A stretch of DNA of 31,670 bases from CAYVAP01 sp964343195 (GTDB lineage Bacteria > Bacteroidota > Bacteroidia > J057): NCBI GenBank assembly GCA_964343195.1, contig CAYFIR010000074.1, positions 1 to 31,670 of the forward strand. Reading direction: 5' to 3'. A program made the translations under genes and the position numbers. The notes beneath the pieces were generated by a model that saw only the letters and a program-made list of their open reading frames with translations, ran no database searches and was not told where the DNA came from. Of the stretch, positions 7,953 to 15,443 are shown in pieces. The stretch's first letter is position 1. Each line of letters opens with the position of its first letter.

Positions 7953-8740
7953 GGTTTTTCCGGGTCTCGGGCTTCTCGTACAGGAAACTCCCGGTTGCCG
8001 ACGAGGTCAGCCACGCGCGAGAGGATGTTGAGTTTACCACCGTAGGCGGCTCTGAGGTTTTCCTGGGTGAAAACTTTTTCAACAGGGCCTTCTGCCACCA
8101 GTCGGGTGTTGAGTAATACCAGGTTGTCGAATACCTGATTGACCGTTTGCAGGTCGTGGTGGACGATTAGAACGGTCTTGCCTTTTGCCTGCATTTCCTT
8201 CAGGAGGGTAAGGATCGCCTCTTCTGATGCGGCATCGACCCCGGCAAAGGGTTCGTCCATCAGGTAAAGGTCAGCCTGCTGAGCCAGGGCTCGTGCGACG
8301 AATACCCGCTGCTGCTGCCCGCCTGAGAGCTGGGAAATCTGCCGACTGGCAAAATTGCTCATGCCAACCTTTTCCAGTGCGTCTGCGGCTATCTGCCTGT
8401 CTTCCCTGCTCAGGCGACGGAGCAAATGTCCCTTACGGTATCGTCCCATTTCGACGACCTCCCTTACGCTGATGGGAAAATCCCAATCGACGGATTCCCG
8501 CTGGGGTACGTAGCTGATGCGGTGTCTGACTTCGTCGAGCGACTGGTCAAATATTTTCACGTGGCCACTGCTCAGCTTCACCAACCCCATGATGGACTTG
8601 AGCAAGGTGGTTTTGCCCGAGCCATTGGGGCCAAGGATACCGATCAGCTTGCCCTGGGGCAGGGCAAAGTCTATGTCCCACAGCACGGGCTTGCGCTGGT
8701 AGGCGACGGTGAGGTTATGGACTTCTATGGAGCAGTTCAT
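7949..8740 (-). CDS. Metal ABC transporter ATPase (ZnuC/MntB-like)
   Basis: The cytoplasmic nucleotide-binding subunit, 263 residues from ATG 8740 (MNCSIEVHNLTVAYQRKPV). All ABC motifs are intact: Walker A GPNGSGKT (37-44), Q-loop Gln80, signature LSGGQ (138-142), Walker B DLYLMDEP (157-164) and H-loop His195. An open frame continues 59 codons upstream, but those codons lie in the repeat element and its flank, so I rejected the longer start. It follows the binding-protein gene after a 248-base gap, of which 182 bases are the MITE-like insertion, and overlaps the next permease by 4 bases. The motif YVPQRESVDWDFPISV is characteristic of the Zn/Mn/Fe subgroup. Confidence 0.94.
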   Translation of the reverse strand: MNCSIEVHNLTVAYQRKPVLWDIDFALPQGKLIGILGPNGSGKTTLLKSIMGLVKLSSGHVKIFDQSLDEVRHRISYVPQRESVDWDFPISVREVVEMGRYRKGHLLRRLSREDRQIAADALEKVGMSNFASRQISQLSGGQQQRVFVARALAQQADLYLMDEPFAGVDAASEEAILTLLKEMQAKGKTVLIVHHDLQTVNQVFDNLVLLNTRLVAEGPVEKVFTQENLRAAYGGKLNILSRVADLVGNREFPVREARDPEKP

Positions 8741-8769
8741 GAGATTGATTCGTGGTTCGAAATTGGTAA

Positions 8770-8951
8770 GAGGCTGTTTGGGGTTTGGTGTTTCGAGGTC
8801 AAACGCAGGATTTTTGACGGATAGCAAGAGATCCTTCGATAAACTCAGGACAGGATTTTGGGAGGAATACTGAGGTATTTCGAGCGAAATTGACGCAGCG
8901 AGGCGCCAAAAAGACAAGTTTGAGCCGCAAAGGAAAAATCTAAACAGCCTC
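8770..8951. mobile_element. MITE-like element inside the metal operon
   Basis: A 182-base non-coding segment bounded by perfect 10-base terminal inverted repeats, GAGGCTGTTT (8770-8779) and AAACAGCCTC (8942-8951). It is flanked by a 3-base direct repeat TAA (8767-8769 and 8952-8954). A TNA-type target duplication and GAG-initial ends recall the IS1031 group of the IS5 family. The interior contains CCTTCGATAAACTCAGG, a sequence resembling a widespread intergenic repeat. No transposase is encoded. It separates the binding-protein gene from the ATPase gene; removing it would leave a gap of about 60 bases. Confidence 0.7.
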
Positions 8952-8988
8952 TAACAGGGGCACCTGACTACTGATCAGTGAAAAATGA

Positions 8989-9912
8989 TCACTTCAGGGC
9001 TTCTACTATCGTCTCAACGTTGTGATCCACCATGCCGAGGTAGGTTCCCTCGAGGGTGCCTGCGGCTCCCATGGCGTCAGAGTAGAGCGTTCCGCCGATT
9101 TCGATGGCATGGCCGCGCTTGTTGCAGCCTTCAACGACCGCCTCGAGCGAACGGGTGGGGACGGAGCTTTCAACAAAAACTGCCTGGATTTTGCGGGTGG
9201 TAATGAAGTCTACCAGTTCCGAGATATCGCGGAGCCCATACTCCGACACCGTTGAGATTCCCTGCAATCCCCGTACTTCGATATCGTATGCGAGGCCAAA
9301 GTAGGTGAAAGCATCATGGGCGGTGATCAGTACCCGCTGGTTTTGGGGAATCGTGCTGATGCGATTTGATACCGTTTGATGTAGGCTGTCCAATCGTGCG
9401 AGGTAGGTTTCGGTTCGCGCCTGATAGTCCGCTGCGTGTTCCGGATCAAGGTTTTGTAACTCTTTTCCAACGAAGGCTACGGCATCTGCCCAGAGTTCAA
9501 CGTCAAACCAGATGTGCGGATCAAATGCATCCGCGAAGTTGGTGCTATTTACCAGCCTGGAACTATCGATTCCGTCAGCAACGGGTAAAACGGGTTTTTG
9601 GCGAGCCAGTTTTTCCAGTACTTCTCCCATTTTTCCTTCCAGGTGAAGTCCATTGTAAAAGATGGCACTGGCCTGGGTGAGTTCGCGAAGGTCTCCCTGG
9701 GTAGCCTTGTAAAGGTGAGGATCTACGCCGGGACCCATCAGGGTCACGACTTCTGCATAATCATCGGCAATGATGGCCACAGCGTCGCCAATCATGCCTG
9801 TCGTGCACACAATACGCATTTTCCCATCTTCCTGGCTGTTGTCAGATGGCGTGCAACTGACAGAGAGCAGGAGTGTAAGTCCGGGAAGTATGATGAAAAG
9901 TATCTGCTTCAT
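8989..9912 (-). CDS. Metal-binding lipoprotein of ABC transporter (TroA/ZnuA-like)
   Basis: The extracytoplasmic solute-binding subunit, 307 residues. The N-terminal signal ends in lipobox LSVSC, placing the lipidated Cys at residue 20. The four expected metal ligands are visible: His65 (GVDPHLYKAT), His133 (DPHIWFDVEL), His199 (ITAHDAFTYFG) and Asp279 (GGTLYSDAMG), a His-His-His-Asp set like TroA, which binds Zn or Mn. The His-rich loop typical of Zn-specific ZnuA is absent. It is the first gene of the operon and has a candidate promoter with an overlapping palindrome 51 bases upstream. YtgA in Chlamydia holds the same position. Metal identity remains open among Zn, Mn and Fe. Confidence 0.93.
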   Translation of the reverse strand: MKQILFIILPGLTLLLSVSCTPSDNSQEDGKMRIVCTTGMIGDAVAIIADDYAEVVTLMGPGVDPHLYKATQGDLRELTQASAIFYNGLHLEGKMGEVLEKLARQKPVLPVADGIDSSRLVNSTNFADAFDPHIWFDVELWADAVAFVGKELQNLDPEHAADYQARTETYLARLDSLHQTVSNRISTIPQNQRVLITAHDAFTYFGLAYDIEVRGLQGISTVSEYGLRDISELVDFITTRKIQAVFVESSVPTRSLEAVVEGCNKRGHAIEIGGTLYSDAMGAAGTLEGTYLGMVDHNVETIVEALK

Positions 9913-9962
9913 TTATGATGTAGATATGGTTGTCGTAATAAAGGCTGGGGCAAGTTAGTTAT

Positions 9963-9980
9963 TTTTAGCCTAATCTAAAA
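9963..9980 (-). promoter_or_regulatory. DtxR-box-like operator
   Basis: On the minus strand TTTTAG-ATTAGG-CTAAAA is a perfect 6-6-6 inverted repeat. It contains TTAGATTAGGCTAA, which differs at one of 14 positions from the first part of the classical DtxR/IdeR box (TTAGGTTAGGCTAACCTAA); the right half of that box is less well matched. It lies 51 bases before the binding-protein ATG and overlaps the predicted -7 element. Confidence 0.55.
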
Positions 9981-10000
9981 CTAGTTTTCATGTACTCAAA
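9970..10000 (-). promoter_or_regulatory. Candidate promoter of the metal operon
   Basis: On the minus strand TTTG (plus coordinates 9997-10000) is followed after exactly 19 bases by TAGATTAG (9970-9977), seven of eight matches to the Bacteroidota pattern TTTG-N19-TAnnTTTG when fixed positions and Ns are counted together. The -7 element lies inside the DtxR-like palindrome, so repressor binding would block polymerase directly. Confidence 0.5.
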
Positions 10001-10031
10001 TATGTGGGTAGTTATTCGATGTTTGGATTGG

Positions 10032-10144
10032 GTAAGTAGTTGGACAGAATTATATAGGTATGGAGTATATGGGGATATGAAGGCAAATCGCTGCTTATGA
10101 CCTTCATACCTCTCATTTGTAGTTATTTTTGAGCTCCTACTTAC
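10032..10144. repeat. Dispersed intergenic repeat, copy 1
   Basis: It begins GTAAGTAG (10032-10039) and ends with the exact inverse CTACTTAC (10137-10144). Internally ATATGAAGG pairs roughly with CCTTCATACC. It shares AAGTAGTTGGACAGAATT (18 identical bases) and a CCTTCATACC/TCTCATTT/CTCCTACT block with the copy at 23371-23447. It occupies much of the 396-base gap between aroE and the metal operon; nothing coding was found in the rest of that gap. Confidence 0.6.
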
Positions 10145-10308
10145 AAATGGGTAATGAATGGCAGGATAACAGCCATCAGGACAGGAACTATCGTTACTGT
10201 CCACACGGATTGCCTCGGGGGAGAGGCCTGGAGTTTAGCAGTTGTTTAGCGTGTAAAAAGAGGGTACTGGTGCCTGTGGAATTGATTAATTACTTCATTC
10301 CGAAAGCA

Positions 10309-11064
10309 CTAATCCTCACTTCCCTGCCAGATCTCCCAGGCTCTTTCGGCCTGTAGCTCCAGCATACGCAGTCCATTGCAGGTTTTGGCTCCCTTGTCGG
10401 CGGCTCTCTCCATGAACTGGGTTTTTTCAGGATTATATACCAGGTCGTACACGTAGTGATCGGGTCCAAGGTCCTCGTAGGGAATGTCTGGAAACTGATG
10501 AACCTTGGGATACATCCCGAGAGGGGTAGTGTTGATGATGAGTGGAATCAGCGTGAGGTCCAGGTCATAGACATCTGTATAGCTGATGTGGTTATCATCG
10601 ACGGGCTTTCGTGAAACCAGTCGATAGTCAATTTCCCATTCTTCCAGTACATACATGACGGCCTTTGAGGCTCCACCTGTCCCAAGAACCAGGGCCCGGT
10701 CTATGGATTGGCCTTCGAGAAACTCTCTCAGGGATTCCTCAAACCCATAGGCATCGGTGTTGAACCCTTTGAGGTGCTGGTCATCCATAACTTTTATGGT
10801 ATTGACAGCCCCAATTTCCTCCGCTTCCTCAGAAAGCTCATGTAGGTAGAGCATGACATCTTCCTTGAAAGGAATTGTAACGTTGAGTCCCTTTAACTGA
10901 GGATTGTTGCGCAGCAGGTTTTTTAACTCACCTGCGTCATCCATTTCAAAGAGCTCATAGGCCGATTGGATGCTCTCGCGCGTAAATTTTTCTGTAAAAT
11001 ATCGTTTTGAGAAGCTATGAGAAAGTTTGCGACCGATCAGGCCGTATGCTGGCAATAATTCCAT
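10309..11064 (-). CDS. aroE: Shikimate dehydrogenase
   Basis: The enzyme reduces 3-dehydroshikimate to shikimate with NADPH in aromatic amino acid and chorismate biosynthesis. The 251-residue protein carries the substrate-binding SHS triplet (15-17), the LNVTIPFK block with catalytic Lys67, the NTD motif with catalytic Asp104, and the NADP loop VLGTGGASKAV. The C-terminal NGLRMLELQAERAWEIW block is also typical. Length is slightly short compared with the roughly 270 residues of many AroE proteins, as is usual in Bacteroidota. It is the third gene of a minus-strand operon, 21 bases after a coiled-coil protein gene. No strong terminator follows; a weak hairpin with GCCTC/GAGGC arms lies near 10212-10227. 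Confidence 0.95.
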   Translation of the reverse strand: MELLPAYGLIGRKLSHSFSKRYFTEKFTRESIQSAYELFEMDDAGELKNLLRNNPQLKGLNVTIPFKEDVMLYLHELSEEAEEIGAVNTIKVMDDQHLKGFNTDAYGFEESLREFLEGQSIDRALVLGTGGASKAVMYVLEEWEIDYRLVSRKPVDDNHISYTDVYDLDLTLIPLIINTTPLGMYPKVHQFPDIPYEDLGPDHYVYDLVYNPEKTQFMERAADKGAKTCNGLRMLELQAERAWEIWQGSED

Positions 11065-11085
11065 AGGAGATGAAGTGAGGGTTGG

Positions 11086-11442
11086 TTAGGAAGAAGTATT
11101 CATGAGGGCTTCCCCCAAATCAATCAGTAGTTGCCCTATATGCTTGCGACTTACTTTGTCTTGGTCTAACTGAGCAATTTCTTCCAGAAGTTCCTTTTTT
11201 GAAGCCTGTAGGTCTGCCAGCAGGGATTCATGCTGCTGTTCCATTCGTTGCTCCAGCTCTCCACGTGTATCTGCGACCAGGGTGGAGAGTTCCTGGCTTT
11301 GAGTTTCCAGTTGTTTCTCCAGAGTATTGATTCGATCGCTGAGAGCCGTCAGGGCTGGCCCAACAATGATCTGCTGTATGGCCTGCAACTGATCATCTGG
11401 TGTGCGGGAGGGGTCGGAGTTGTTATTCTTGGAATCAGCCAT
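11086..11442 (-). CDS. Small coiled-coil protein of unknown function
   Basis: A 118-residue soluble, charged protein without signal peptide or membrane segment. Residues about 30-100 (ALSDRINTLEKQLETQSQELS and following) have the heptad spacing and Glu/Gln/Leu composition of a long coiled coil, so it probably oligomerises or bridges partners. The first 20 residues are polar and likely disordered. I do not recognise the family. It lies between the peptidoglycan-binding-domain gene (48-base gap) and aroE (21-base gap) on the same strand, so it is likely cotranscribed. An adaptor role for its envelope neighbour is possible but purely inferential. ATG at 11442 is the only plausible start. Confidence 0.75.
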   Translation of the reverse strand: MADSKNNNSDPSRTPDDQLQAIQQIIVGPALTALSDRINTLEKQLETQSQELSTLVADTRGELEQRMEQQHESLLADLQASKKELLEEIAQLDQDKVSRKHIGQLLIDLGEALMNTSS

Positions 11443-11490
11443 TAATGGATGAAATTGGAGTGGATGGTTGAGGCCTGTGTAGTCCCCAAA

Positions 11491-12126
11491 TTATTGAGTT
11501 TTCAGCAAAGTCAAAGTATGTAGATCAGCATGGCCCGTCGTGTCCAGCCGCTGATCCTGCTGGAAAGCTTTCAATGTGCTTTCGGTTTCTGCATCAAAGA
11601 TACCGTCTATCTTCAAAGAATACCCTTTTCCTGCCAGCATCTGTTGTAAATCCCGCACCAGGGCACTTTCATCTCCCCGCTGTGCAAAAACCAGACTGCC
11701 CAGGGTTTCAGAAGAGTCAACTGCCCCGGGAGTAGCCACCTGGGTGGAAGTGGATGCTTCAGGCAACCGGGGGGAGGCTTCAGACATTGGCCCGGTGGAT
11801 CGGGTAAGCTTGTCCTCAAGGTATCTGAGAACCGCGATATACTGTTGATATCGAGCGACGATTTCTTTGGTTTCCGGGTCATCATCTTCGGGAGTACGCA
11901 CGTCAATTCCATGCTCTGCCCAGGCCCAGCGTGCATAAGTGCCGGTTTCCTCTGCATACTGATAGTATTTGAGGAGTACTTCAGGGTCGTGGTAGTTGAC
12001 CTCAATATCCGGATTAATCTCCCACTGATAATCCACCGGCGGATGAAATCTCCGATATTCCTGATACTTGAAAAAAGCGATCAGGGGTAAGGTGATGATC
12101 AAAACCAGATATAACAGACGCTTCAT
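11491..12126 (-). CDS. Membrane-anchored protein with C-terminal peptidoglycan-binding domain
   Basis: A 211-residue protein with an N-terminal hydrophobic anchor or signal (residues 3-20), a central helical acidic region (about 35-110), a Ser/Pro/Thr-rich linker (about 110-140), and a C-terminal PG_binding_1-type domain (about 140-211). In the last, DLQQMLAGKGYSLKIDGIFDAETESTLKAFQQDQRLDTTG shows the usual G-Y-x-x-x-x-D-G-x-F-D-x-x-T-x-x-x-x-F-Q pattern in consecutive parts. It probably sits in the periplasm and contacts peptidoglycan; no catalytic domain is visible. First gene of a likely operon with the coiled-coil protein and aroE, with a candidate promoter just upstream. Confidence 0.82.
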   Translation of the reverse strand: MKRLLYLVLIITLPLIAFFKYQEYRRFHPPVDYQWEINPDIEVNYHDPEVLLKYYQYAEETGTYARWAWAEHGIDVRTPEDDDPETKEIVARYQQYIAVLRYLEDKLTRSTGPMSEASPRLPEASTSTQVATPGAVDSSETLGSLVFAQRGDESALVRDLQQMLAGKGYSLKIDGIFDAETESTLKAFQQDQRLDTTGHADLHTLTLLKTQ

Positions 12127-12157
12127 GGCGCAAGGTTAAGTCTAAAACACGGTGCAG

Positions 12158-12189
12158 CAAAATATAGACGCTTGTGGACTATTTTGCAA
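12158..12189 (-). promoter_or_regulatory. Candidate promoter, TTG-N20-TATATTTTG
   Basis: On the minus strand TTG (12187-12189) is followed after 20 bases by TATATTTTG (12158-12166), 31 bases before the ATG of the peptidoglycan-binding-domain gene. The spacing and -7 sequence match the sites at 2194-2225 and 26642-26673. Confidence 0.45.
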
Positions 12190-12295
12190 TCTGGGCCCAT
12201 TGAAACCCTAAGCTCGTCGTTATCAACTGGTTTAATTTAGTGATTAATCATATTTTAGTGACGATTTTTGCGAAGCTTCAACTCATAACTTTAGT

Positions 12296-14389
12296 ATGAA
12301 AAGAATTTTTTCCTGGCTACTGGTGTCCTGGCTATTTGGTATTGCCTATGGTCAGCAACCTGACAGCCTTACGGAGGTCATGCCTCCCGTTACGCCCGAA
12401 TATCAAATAAATCAAACAGCAGAAGTCGATTTCTTCGGCACTGACCGCAAAATCAACGACGGTTTTGCCCAGTTCGGAGATCCTGTTAGCTCCTTTATTT
12501 TCTACGCGCCAAAAATCGGTGAGGATGTACTGGTTCGTGAGGTGGGACAGCTTCGCTCTAAAGGAGATTTTTTCAAAAATCCTCCCCTGACAATTACCTA
12601 TGAAAAAGAAGGAGATGTCGAGTTTGGGAAGTCCTACACTGTATTCCAGGGAGAAGATGGTGCCACGTATCTCCGGTACACACAATCTCAGGAAGTAAAA
12701 ATTGGAGAGCCTTTTGAGGTCGAAGGACAGGAAGTCATCGTTACCCATGCTCCTGGTATGGATAACGTGGCCAAGAATCAGATGGGCCTGCTCGTAACCG
12801 TCAAGGGAGACAGCAGTGAGGTAAAAGACCTCGCGTTCATAACCGCACCTTTTGAAGAAGGAGAATCATACGGCAGCATATCGACGCTGAATGCATCCTA
12901 TCTACATACGGAGCCGGTCGCCTCAGACGGAACCGTAAGCGCTGATGGCTTTGTTTTTCAGATTGCGTCAAATCCCGATTCCCCCTACAACTTTGGCGAA
13001 GGCAAGCAATATGCCTTCCGGGTTACCGAGGTGATGTTCCTGCCGATCGTGATCGTAGTATTGATCCTCGGTGCCATCATCTTCACGGTTTACTTTGGCT
13101 TTGTCAATTTTCGCCGTTTTGGGTTGGCTATCAATGTGGTCCGCGGGGTTTATTCGGACCCCAATGAGGAAGGGGAAGTATCCCACTTCCAGGCACTTAC
13201 TGCAGCCCTGTCCGGGACAGTCGGATTGGGGAATATCGCGGGTGTGGCCATCGCCATTTCGGTGGGTGGTGCTGGTGCTACCTTCTGGATGATCCTGGCA
13301 GGATTGCTCGGCATGTCCTCCAAATTTGTGGAATGTACCCTGGGGGTGAAATACCGCACCATCGACAAAAAGGGAGAAGTATCGGGTGGTCCCATGTACT
13401 ACCTGAGTCAGGGGCTGGCCAATCGCGGTCTCAAAGGCCTCGGAAGAATCTTTGCAGGATTCTTTGCCATCATGTGTATCGGAGGTTCCTTCGGTGGAGG
13501 CAATATGTTCCAGGTCAACCAGGCCTTTAAGCAATTCTCCAGTCTGTCCTTCATGGAAAATACCTGGATTGCTTCCAATGGGTGGTTTTTCGGAGTCATC
13601 ATGGCAGCCCTGGTAGCGATCGTGATCATAGGCGGTATCCGCAGTATCGCGAATGTGACCGACAAAATCGTGCCTTTCATGACAGTGATGTATGTGATTG
13701 CCGCTCTGATTATCATCTTTATGTACATCGGGGAAGTACCACAGACATTCGTGGACATCTTTGAAGGAGCCTTTGCGCCCAAAGCCATTGCAGGTGGTTT
13801 CATCGGGGTCTTGATTCAGGGCTTTCGTCGGGGAGCTTTCTCAAACGAGGCCGGTGTCGGGTCTGCTTCCATCGCACACTCAGCGGTAAAGACCAACAAT
13901 CCCGCTTCTGAAGGAATCGTAGCCCTGCTGGAGCCATTCATTGATACCGTAGTCGTTTGTACCATGACCGCCCTGGTGATCATCATCACAGGTAATCACC
14001 TGAACCCTGGCGACATCGACGGCGTAACGCTCACTTCCCAGGCATTCTCATCAGAGATTCCATTCTTCAAGTACCTGCTTGCGCTGGCCGTGATCCTGTT
14101 TGCCTTCTCTACCATGATCACCTGGTCCTACTATGGCCTGAAGGCCTGGACTTACCTGTTTGGAGGTAGCCGTGCGGCTGACATCACCTACAAAGTGCTT
14201 TTCTGCTGCTTTGTAGTCGTTGGAGCGGCAGCCAGCCTGGGGTCGGTAACCGACTTTAGCGATGCGATGATTTTTGCCATGGCCTTCCCCAACATCATCG
14301 GACTGGTCATCCTTGCCCCTGAAGTACGTCAGGAGCTGAGAAACTACATCGGCAAAATCAAAAGCGGTGAGATCGTGAAAGTGAAGTAA
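12296..14389 (+). CDS. AGCS family sodium:alanine/glycine symporter with extra extracytoplasmic domain
   Basis: A 697-residue inner-membrane transporter expected to import alanine or glycine with Na+. It has an N-terminal signal-like segment (1-20), a KINDGFAQFGDPVSSFIFY helix (52-70) typical of AGCS N-termini, then about 170 residues (76-244) that are hydrophilic and rich in predicted strands, and finally the conserved core from 246 onward. Core motifs include the GTVGLGNIAGVAIAISVGGAGATFWM block, MSSKFVECTLGVKYR, GGPMYYLSQG and RRGAFSNEAGVGSASIAHS. Ordinary AGCS proteins are about 450-500 residues, so the insertion between the first helix and TM1 accounts for the excess. It is a single-gene unit ended by the strong hairpin at 14485-14519. 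Confidence 0.93.
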   Translation: MKRIFSWLLVSWLFGIAYGQQPDSLTEVMPPVTPEYQINQTAEVDFFGTDRKINDGFAQFGDPVSSFIFYAPKIGEDVLVREVGQLRSKGDFFKNPPLTITYEKEGDVEFGKSYTVFQGEDGATYLRYTQSQEVKIGEPFEVEGQEVIVTHAPGMDNVAKNQMGLLVTVKGDSSEVKDLAFITAPFEEGESYGSISTLNASYLHTEPVASDGTVSADGFVFQIASNPDSPYNFGEGKQYAFRVTEVMFLPIVIVVLILGAIIFTVYFGFVNFRRFGLAINVVRGVYSDPNEEGEVSHFQALTAALSGTVGLGNIAGVAIAISVGGAGATFWMILAGLLGMSSKFVECTLGVKYRTIDKKGEVSGGPMYYLSQGLANRGLKGLGRIFAGFFAIMCIGGSFGGGNMFQVNQAFKQFSSLSFMENTWIASNGWFFGVIMAALVAIVIIGGIRSIANVTDKIVPFMTVMYVIAALIIIFMYIGEVPQTFVDIFEGAFAPKAIAGGFIGVLIQGFRRGAFSNEAGVGSASIAHSAVKTNNPASEGIVALLEPFIDTVVVCTMTALVIIITGNHLNPGDIDGVTLTSQAFSSEIPFFKYLLALAVILFAFSTMITWSYYGLKAWTYLFGGSRAADITYKVLFCCFVVVGAAASLGSVTDFSDAMIFAMAFPNIIGLVILAPEVRQELRNYIGKIKSGEIVKVK

Positions 14390-14484
14390 AGGACGGGTTG
14401 AAGTCAGCCGCAGGACGATCAGCCTCATGCGCGATTCGTTTCGAAAGTTGACGAGCGGTACTTCATAATCCCCCTGAAAAACAG

Positions 14485-14519
14485 AACGACCGTCAGGAAC
14501 CAGTATCCTGGCGGTCGTT
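14485..14519. terminator. Bidirectional intrinsic terminator
   Basis: AACGACCG begins a 14-bp stem (14485-14498 with 14506-14519, one G-T pair) with a 7-base loop. A T-run follows on the plus strand and an A-run precedes it, so it can serve both the symporter gene and the convergent lipoprotein gene. Confidence 0.85.
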
Positions 14520-14551
14520 TTGCGTTGTGAAAGTGCAAAGAGTTTTTTCAG

Positions 14552-15253
14552 CTACTGTACTTCTGCCAGGTTGATTGTCAGACGGTTATAGTACACAGTC
14601 GTGTTGCCTTCAAATCCGGAATCGGTGCCAAACAGGAACCATAACCGCCCCTGATCGTCAGAAGTCGCAAAAAATTCCCTGGTAGAATTATCACTTTCTA
14701 TGAGCGTCCATTCAAAGTCTTCGCCCTCGATCCCGATGGTGCGCATCACGATGCCGTCATCCCCTCCGGTTGACTGGTTGCCGAGGTCATAGTTGGACAG
14801 TCGCATCATTCCGCCACTGCTTTCCTGAACCACTGGAGCCTCTCCTTTTGCGCCAGCCTTGAGGTAGACACTGGATCCGGGACTCCCCCCGATCCCGACG
14901 GAGCTTTCGGGATATTGAGAGGCAATCTGCACCTGAAACAGGATCGCATACTCTGTATTGGGCCTTAGACCGGTGAACTCCCGATATATAAACATCAGGA
15001 GATCGTCGCTTTGGTTGGTGCCTGATACCTTGAAGGCTGGCTTGGTATTATCGAGTGGAGAAGGAAGCAGGGCCAGTTCACTGCTCAACTGAAACTGTCC
15101 CTCTGCTCCTGCGGGGTAGTCTGCAAATTCCGCTTCCCAGCCTTCCAGGCCATTGGTAAAATCGATGCTGGTATTGAAGGACATCGGGATATCCTGATCA
15201 CAGCCTGTAAAGCTCAGCGAAAGGCCCAGCAGGGCAATCCATAAAAATCTCAT
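14552..15253 (-). CDS. Lipoprotein of unknown function
   Basis: A 233-residue exported lipoprotein: the hydrophobic signal (1-17) ends in lipobox LSFTGC, giving lipidated Cys18. The mature part begins with a polar stretch and then FTNGLEGWEAEFADYPAG, and later NTEYAILFQVQIAS and a final YYNRLTINLAEVQ strand. The pattern (F-x-x-G-x-x-G-W near the start, an ending strand reading NRLTINL) recalls jelly-roll or carbohydrate-binding-like beta-sandwich modules, but I cannot assign a family. It stands alone, convergent with the symporter gene and 190 bases from the divergent secreted-protein gene. Surface or outer-membrane location is likely in a Bacteroidota. Confidence 0.75.
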   Translation of the reverse strand: MRFLWIALLGLSLSFTGCDQDIPMSFNTSIDFTNGLEGWEAEFADYPAGAEGQFQLSSELALLPSPLDNTKPAFKVSGTNQSDDLLMFIYREFTGLRPNTEYAILFQVQIASQYPESSVGIGGSPGSSVYLKAGAKGEAPVVQESSGGMMRLSNYDLGNQSTGGDDGIVMRTIGIEGEDFEWTLIESDNSTREFFATSDDQGRLWFLFGTDSGFEGNTTVYYNRLTINLAEVQ

Positions 15254-15443
15254 AATTGGTTGGTTTTGCTTGTCTGTTAATAGTTTCCTGAGATGAGACG
15301 GAAGCTACCGGGACAAAGATGCATGTCCTTTGACTCTTTCTGATTCATTTTAGTTAGATATCCTAAAATACTACATTAGGGAAGTCCCGGCTCTGCTTGT
15401 AAGAGCAATAAACGCATCTATTTTTCACTAGTACTCCCGCCAC

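Noticed and set aside
8750..8760. Possible tRNA T-loop-like GTGGTTCGAAAT
   Set aside because: No acceptor stem, anticodon arm or D arm can be built around it.
8741..8917. A 59-codon N-terminal extension of the metal ATPase
   Set aside because: These codons translate the MITE-like element and its flank; the family start is MNCSIEVHNLTV at 8740.
9965..10204. A 79-codon minus-strand frame between aroE and the metal operon
   Set aside because: It covers the promoter, the palindrome and the dispersed repeat, and its sequence has no protein-like pattern.
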